DNA from: Bacteroidales bacterium
GTDB taxonomy: Bacteria; Bacteroidota; Bacteroidia; Bacteroidales; P3
Length of the DNA: 64,000 bases
Assembly: GCA_017934545.1 (NCBI GenBank)
Contig: JAGBJI010000001.1
Coordinates: forward strand, 124,001-188,000
Reading direction: 5' to 3'
Shown here: one piece after another, positions 62,090 to 64,000 of the stretch
Layout of the letters: the number at the start of each line of letters is the position of its first letter
Position numbering within the stretch: position 1 is the first letter of the stretch
Translations under genes and position numbers: made by a program
Notes under the pieces: model-generated
Told to the model about the DNA's origin: nothing
Seen by the model: the letters and a program-made list of their open reading frames with translations, nothing else
The model's database searches: none

Positions 62090-62135
62090 TTTATTCGCTG
62101 GTATCAAATAAATTTGTATCTTTGCAGCGAATAAA
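62090..62135 (+). promoter_or_regulatory. Promoter with flanking 11-bp inverted repeat (operator candidate)
   Basis: TTTATTCGCTG (62090-62100) and CAGCGAATAAA (62125-62135) are perfect reverse complements. The -7-like box TATCTTTG (62117-62124) ends directly against the right arm, and GTATC occurs twice in the loop (62101-62105 and 62116-62120). The expected -33 zone falls on the left arm. A protein bound to the arms would cover the promoter of the ATPase gene 15 bases downstream. Confidence 0.6.
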
Positions 62136-62149
62136 TATCTTTATATAAG

Positions 62150-63370
62150 ATGGTAACACGGCAGATTATAGCTCAAGCGATTGACAATCAGAGAAAAGAA
62201 TTGGAAAACACTTCTTTGGGAATACAACGTGAGGTTTTTGACTTATTGCCTCAAGTTGATAATTTTGCAACTATAGTAACGGGATTGCGTAGGTGCGGAA
62301 AAAGTACATTGTTATTGCAAAAAATACGGCAAAATCCTGAAAACGTTTTGTTTTTGAACTTTGATGATATACGTTTAAGTGATTTTGATACCTCGGATTT
62401 CAGCCGTTTGCATTTAGAAATACAAGAAAGAGGTGTCAAGTCTATCTTTCTTGATGAAATTCAAGTAATTGATAAATGGGAAATATTTGTGCATCAACTG
62501 TTGCGTGAAAACTATAAAGTATTTATAACAGGCAGCAACGCAACTCTTTTAAGTGTTGAACTATCCACGCATTTGACAGGAAGAAACCTTAGTTTTGAGT
62601 TGTTTCCATTCTCTTATAATGAATTCTTGCGATTTAAAAATTTATCTGCTAATGAAGATACTGCAACGGAATATTTGTTAAAAGGCGGAATGCCAGAATA
62701 TTTGAAAACCAATCAAAGCCTTGTTCTTTCGCAGTTGGTAGATGATATTTTGTTGAAAGATATAGCCGTAAGGTATGGGGTAAAGGATGTTTCTTCTTTA
62801 AGGCAGATGGCGGTATATCTGCTCTCTAATGTAGGTAATTATCTTTCTGCTAATAAATTGCGGGGAATGTTTAATATCAAATCCGTTTCCTCTTTAACGG
62901 ATTATCTTTCCTTTATGGAGAATGTATATTTGTTTTATTTTGTACCTGTTTTTGATTATTCGTTGCGTGTTCAGCAACGCAACCCCCGTAAAATCTATTG
63001 CGTGGATTCCGGAATGGTCAGCGTTATATCGCAATCTTTTTCAACGGACTATGGTCATAGATTGGAGAATTTAGTGTTTATGCACTTAAGGCGTAAAACC
63101 AAGCGGATATATTATTATAAGGGTAGAGGAGAGTGTGATTTTGTTGCGGTTTTCAATCAAGGCAAAAAAACTTTGACGCAAGTGTGTGCGGAATTGACGG
63201 ATTTTAATTTAGATAGAGAAATAAACGGTATGTTTGAAGCCCTTGACGATTTATCCGAAACAAAAGGCACAATAGTAACAATCAATCAAACGGACGAATT
63301 TACAAAAGACAGCAAAACCATTAAAGTAGTACCATTATATAAATTCCTAACGGGTAGCACAGAATTATAA
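62150..63370 (+). CDS. AAA-type ATPase with DUF4143
   Basis: A 406-residue ATP-binding protein. Walker A is GLRRCGKST (45-53) and Walker B is SIFLDEIQ (98-105), followed by the sensor-like FITGSNATLL. The C-terminal half (about 215-390) is the DUF4143 domain with a restriction-endonuclease-like fold (GRGECDFVAVF and Glu/Asp pattern). The family is very common in Bacteroidota, often on mobile or variable DNA, and its role is not established. It is convergent with the nucleotidyltransferase gene; the 74 bases between them are short and hold no clear terminator. Its promoter carries an inverted repeat. Confidence 0.88.
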   Translation: MVTRQIIAQAIDNQRKELENTSLGIQREVFDLLPQVDNFATIVTGLRRCGKSTLLLQKIRQNPENVLFLNFDDIRLSDFDTSDFSRLHLEIQERGVKSIFLDEIQVIDKWEIFVHQLLRENYKVFITGSNATLLSVELSTHLTGRNLSFELFPFSYNEFLRFKNLSANEDTATEYLLKGGMPEYLKTNQSLVLSQLVDDILLKDIAVRYGVKDVSSLRQMAVYLLSNVGNYLSANKLRGMFNIKSVSSLTDYLSFMENVYLFYFVPVFDYSLRVQQRNPRKIYCVDSGMVSVISQSFSTDYGHRLENLVFMHLRRKTKRIYYYKGRGECDFVAVFNQGKKTLTQVCAELTDFNLDREINGMFEALDDLSETKGTIVTINQTDEFTKDSKTIKVVPLYKFLTGSTEL

Positions 63371-63444
63371 AGACAATCAGTCTATTATGTAGACAAAATA
63401 ATCACTTGAAAAAAGTTTTCCGTTTGATAATAATGCTACAAAGT

Positions 63445-64000
63445 TTATAACTTACTAAAAACATTATTTGGATTATCCTGCATTTTTAATAGCCTTGCAG
63501 CAACTTTTTTCCAAGAATAATTGCCGTCAAGTACCAATAACGGTTCTTCAAAATTAATCTCATCAAAGAAAGTTAAACCCTTTAATGGCATAAGTGTTGA
63601 AGAATGATATTTTTCTTCATAAAAAGATAACATCATATTCAAAGAAAATCTATCAGACAGATAGGCTATATCCACAAAGTCCTTTATCCTTGTTCCGTTT
63701 GAAGATATGGCGTTGAGTTTCATTGCAATTATGTCTTCAATACTTGCAAAACGTATGTTATCCTCTGTTTTAAACTCTCTAATCCAAGGATAGTAATGCG
63801 TAAGGCAATCTATCTGTACATTGTTTATAGTTCCCTTTATTGTATCTTGTGCTTCAAATTCAGCAATAAATCCGTATTTCTTCTGCAAGTGTCTTTTTAA
63901 TGTTTGTGTATCAAAACTATTTTCCGTAAACAGGTCAATATCCACACTTTTACGGTGTCCTATCTGCAAAGCAAGTGATGTTCCGCCTACAAGAACAAAA
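63445..64000 (-). CDS. AbiEii/MNT-type nucleotidyltransferase, 5' end outside the window
   Basis: At least 185 residues are visible; the start lies beyond position 64000. The nucleotidyltransferase core reads VGGTSLALQIGHRKSVDIDLF with the metal-binding DID pair. A helical part with DIIAMKLNAISSNGTRIKDFVDIA follows, then a domain typical of the AbiEii/AbiGii toxin-like family. AbiEii toxins act with an antitoxin as abortive-infection or toxin-antitoxin systems. No AbiEi-type antitoxin is visible on the downstream side; it would have to be upstream beyond the edge. It could equally be an orphan. Confidence 0.82.
   Translation of the reverse strand, partial: FVLVGGTSLALQIGHRKSVDIDLFTENSFDTQTLKRHLQKKYGFIAEFEAQDTIKGTINNVQIDCLTHYYPWIREFKTEDNIRFASIEDIIAMKLNAISSNGTRIKDFVDIAYLSDRFSLNMMLSFYEEKYHSSTLMPLKGLTFFDEINFEEPLLVLDGNYSWKKVAARLLKMQDNPNNVFSKL

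Larger units (their letters stand above)
61168..62149. other. 982-bp non-coding, AT-rich region with repeat and promoter structures
   Basis: No frame with coding features was found. It holds, in order: the Fic promoter box, the second ACCGTC-type repeat (61451-61693), a hairpin AAACGGCAGAAG / CTTCCGCTGTTT at 61710-61743 with one mismatch, about 300 bases of plain AT-rich sequence, and the promoter and inverted repeat of the ATPase gene (62090-62135). Confidence 0.6.

Overview
The window reads as a chromosome segment of a Bacteroidota bacterium, most likely order Bacteroidales. The evidence is: promoters of the TTTG / TAnnTTTG type; few Shine-Dalgarno sequences; an HU protein of the HU-HIG type; type IX secretion (T9SS) parts and cargo (PorZ, a GldB-like lipoprotein, several secreted proteins with C-terminal sorting domains); paired ExbD proteins; Omp28-like and outer-membrane barrel proteins; and the DXP isoprenoid route (dxs, ispG). 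No rRNA, tRNA, CRISPR array, prophage or complete insertion sequence was recognised.

Layout. 0.25-8.4 kb: HU, a YitT membrane protein, sufD-nadK, then prfA-porZ-recO. 8.9-17.6 kb: a T9SS subtilase behind a duplicated promoter, gcvH, a VanZ-like protein with a secreted unknown protein, and a 1427-residue acyl-CoA dehydratase activase fusion. 18-21 kb: an outer-membrane barrel diverging from an M23/LysM peptidase. 21-29 kb, minus strand: rsmI, yebC, trpS, then yicC-TPR-ispG-nuclease. 29.2-38.2 kb: a zinc metallopeptidase, PASTA protein, T9SS cargo and RluD-type synthase, then gldB-like, sulfatase/LTA-synthase-like, lipid kinase and YciH/SUI1 genes. 38.5-45.3 kb: a short ComEC, dxs, an Omp28-like cargo, folE and a Sel1-repeat protein. 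45.7-56.7 kb: an S41 protease, transglutaminase-like protein, small barrel, DksA-like protein with lspA, a CorC-type protein, an exbB-exbD-exbD energy-transduction operon and a tRNA methyltransferase. Most of this is housekeeping and cell-envelope biology.

57-64 kb is accessory. Two ~245-bp direct repeats about 4.5 kb apart enclose a methyltransferase, a Fic protein and a single-chain protein that joins an ECF sigma factor to a transmembrane helix and a predicted outer-membrane beta-barrel. Beyond the second repeat lie an AAA ATPase (DUF4143 type) with an inverted repeat over its promoter and a truncated AbiEii-type nucleotidyltransferase.

Two things stand out. The first is the sigma-TM-barrel fusion (58091-59713), which could be a one-protein envelope-to-transcription signalling device. 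The second is a family of intergenic elements found only between genes. Each element has three or four modules of exactly 22 bp, usually inside inverted-repeat arms that read roughly GCCCCTT...AAGGGGC. Ten copies have A6-N5-T6 modules. One has GCAAAACGG-type modules and two have ACCGTC-type modules with the same 22-bp period. The five-base centres of the A/T modules are drawn from a small set and appear in both orientations and in shuffled order.
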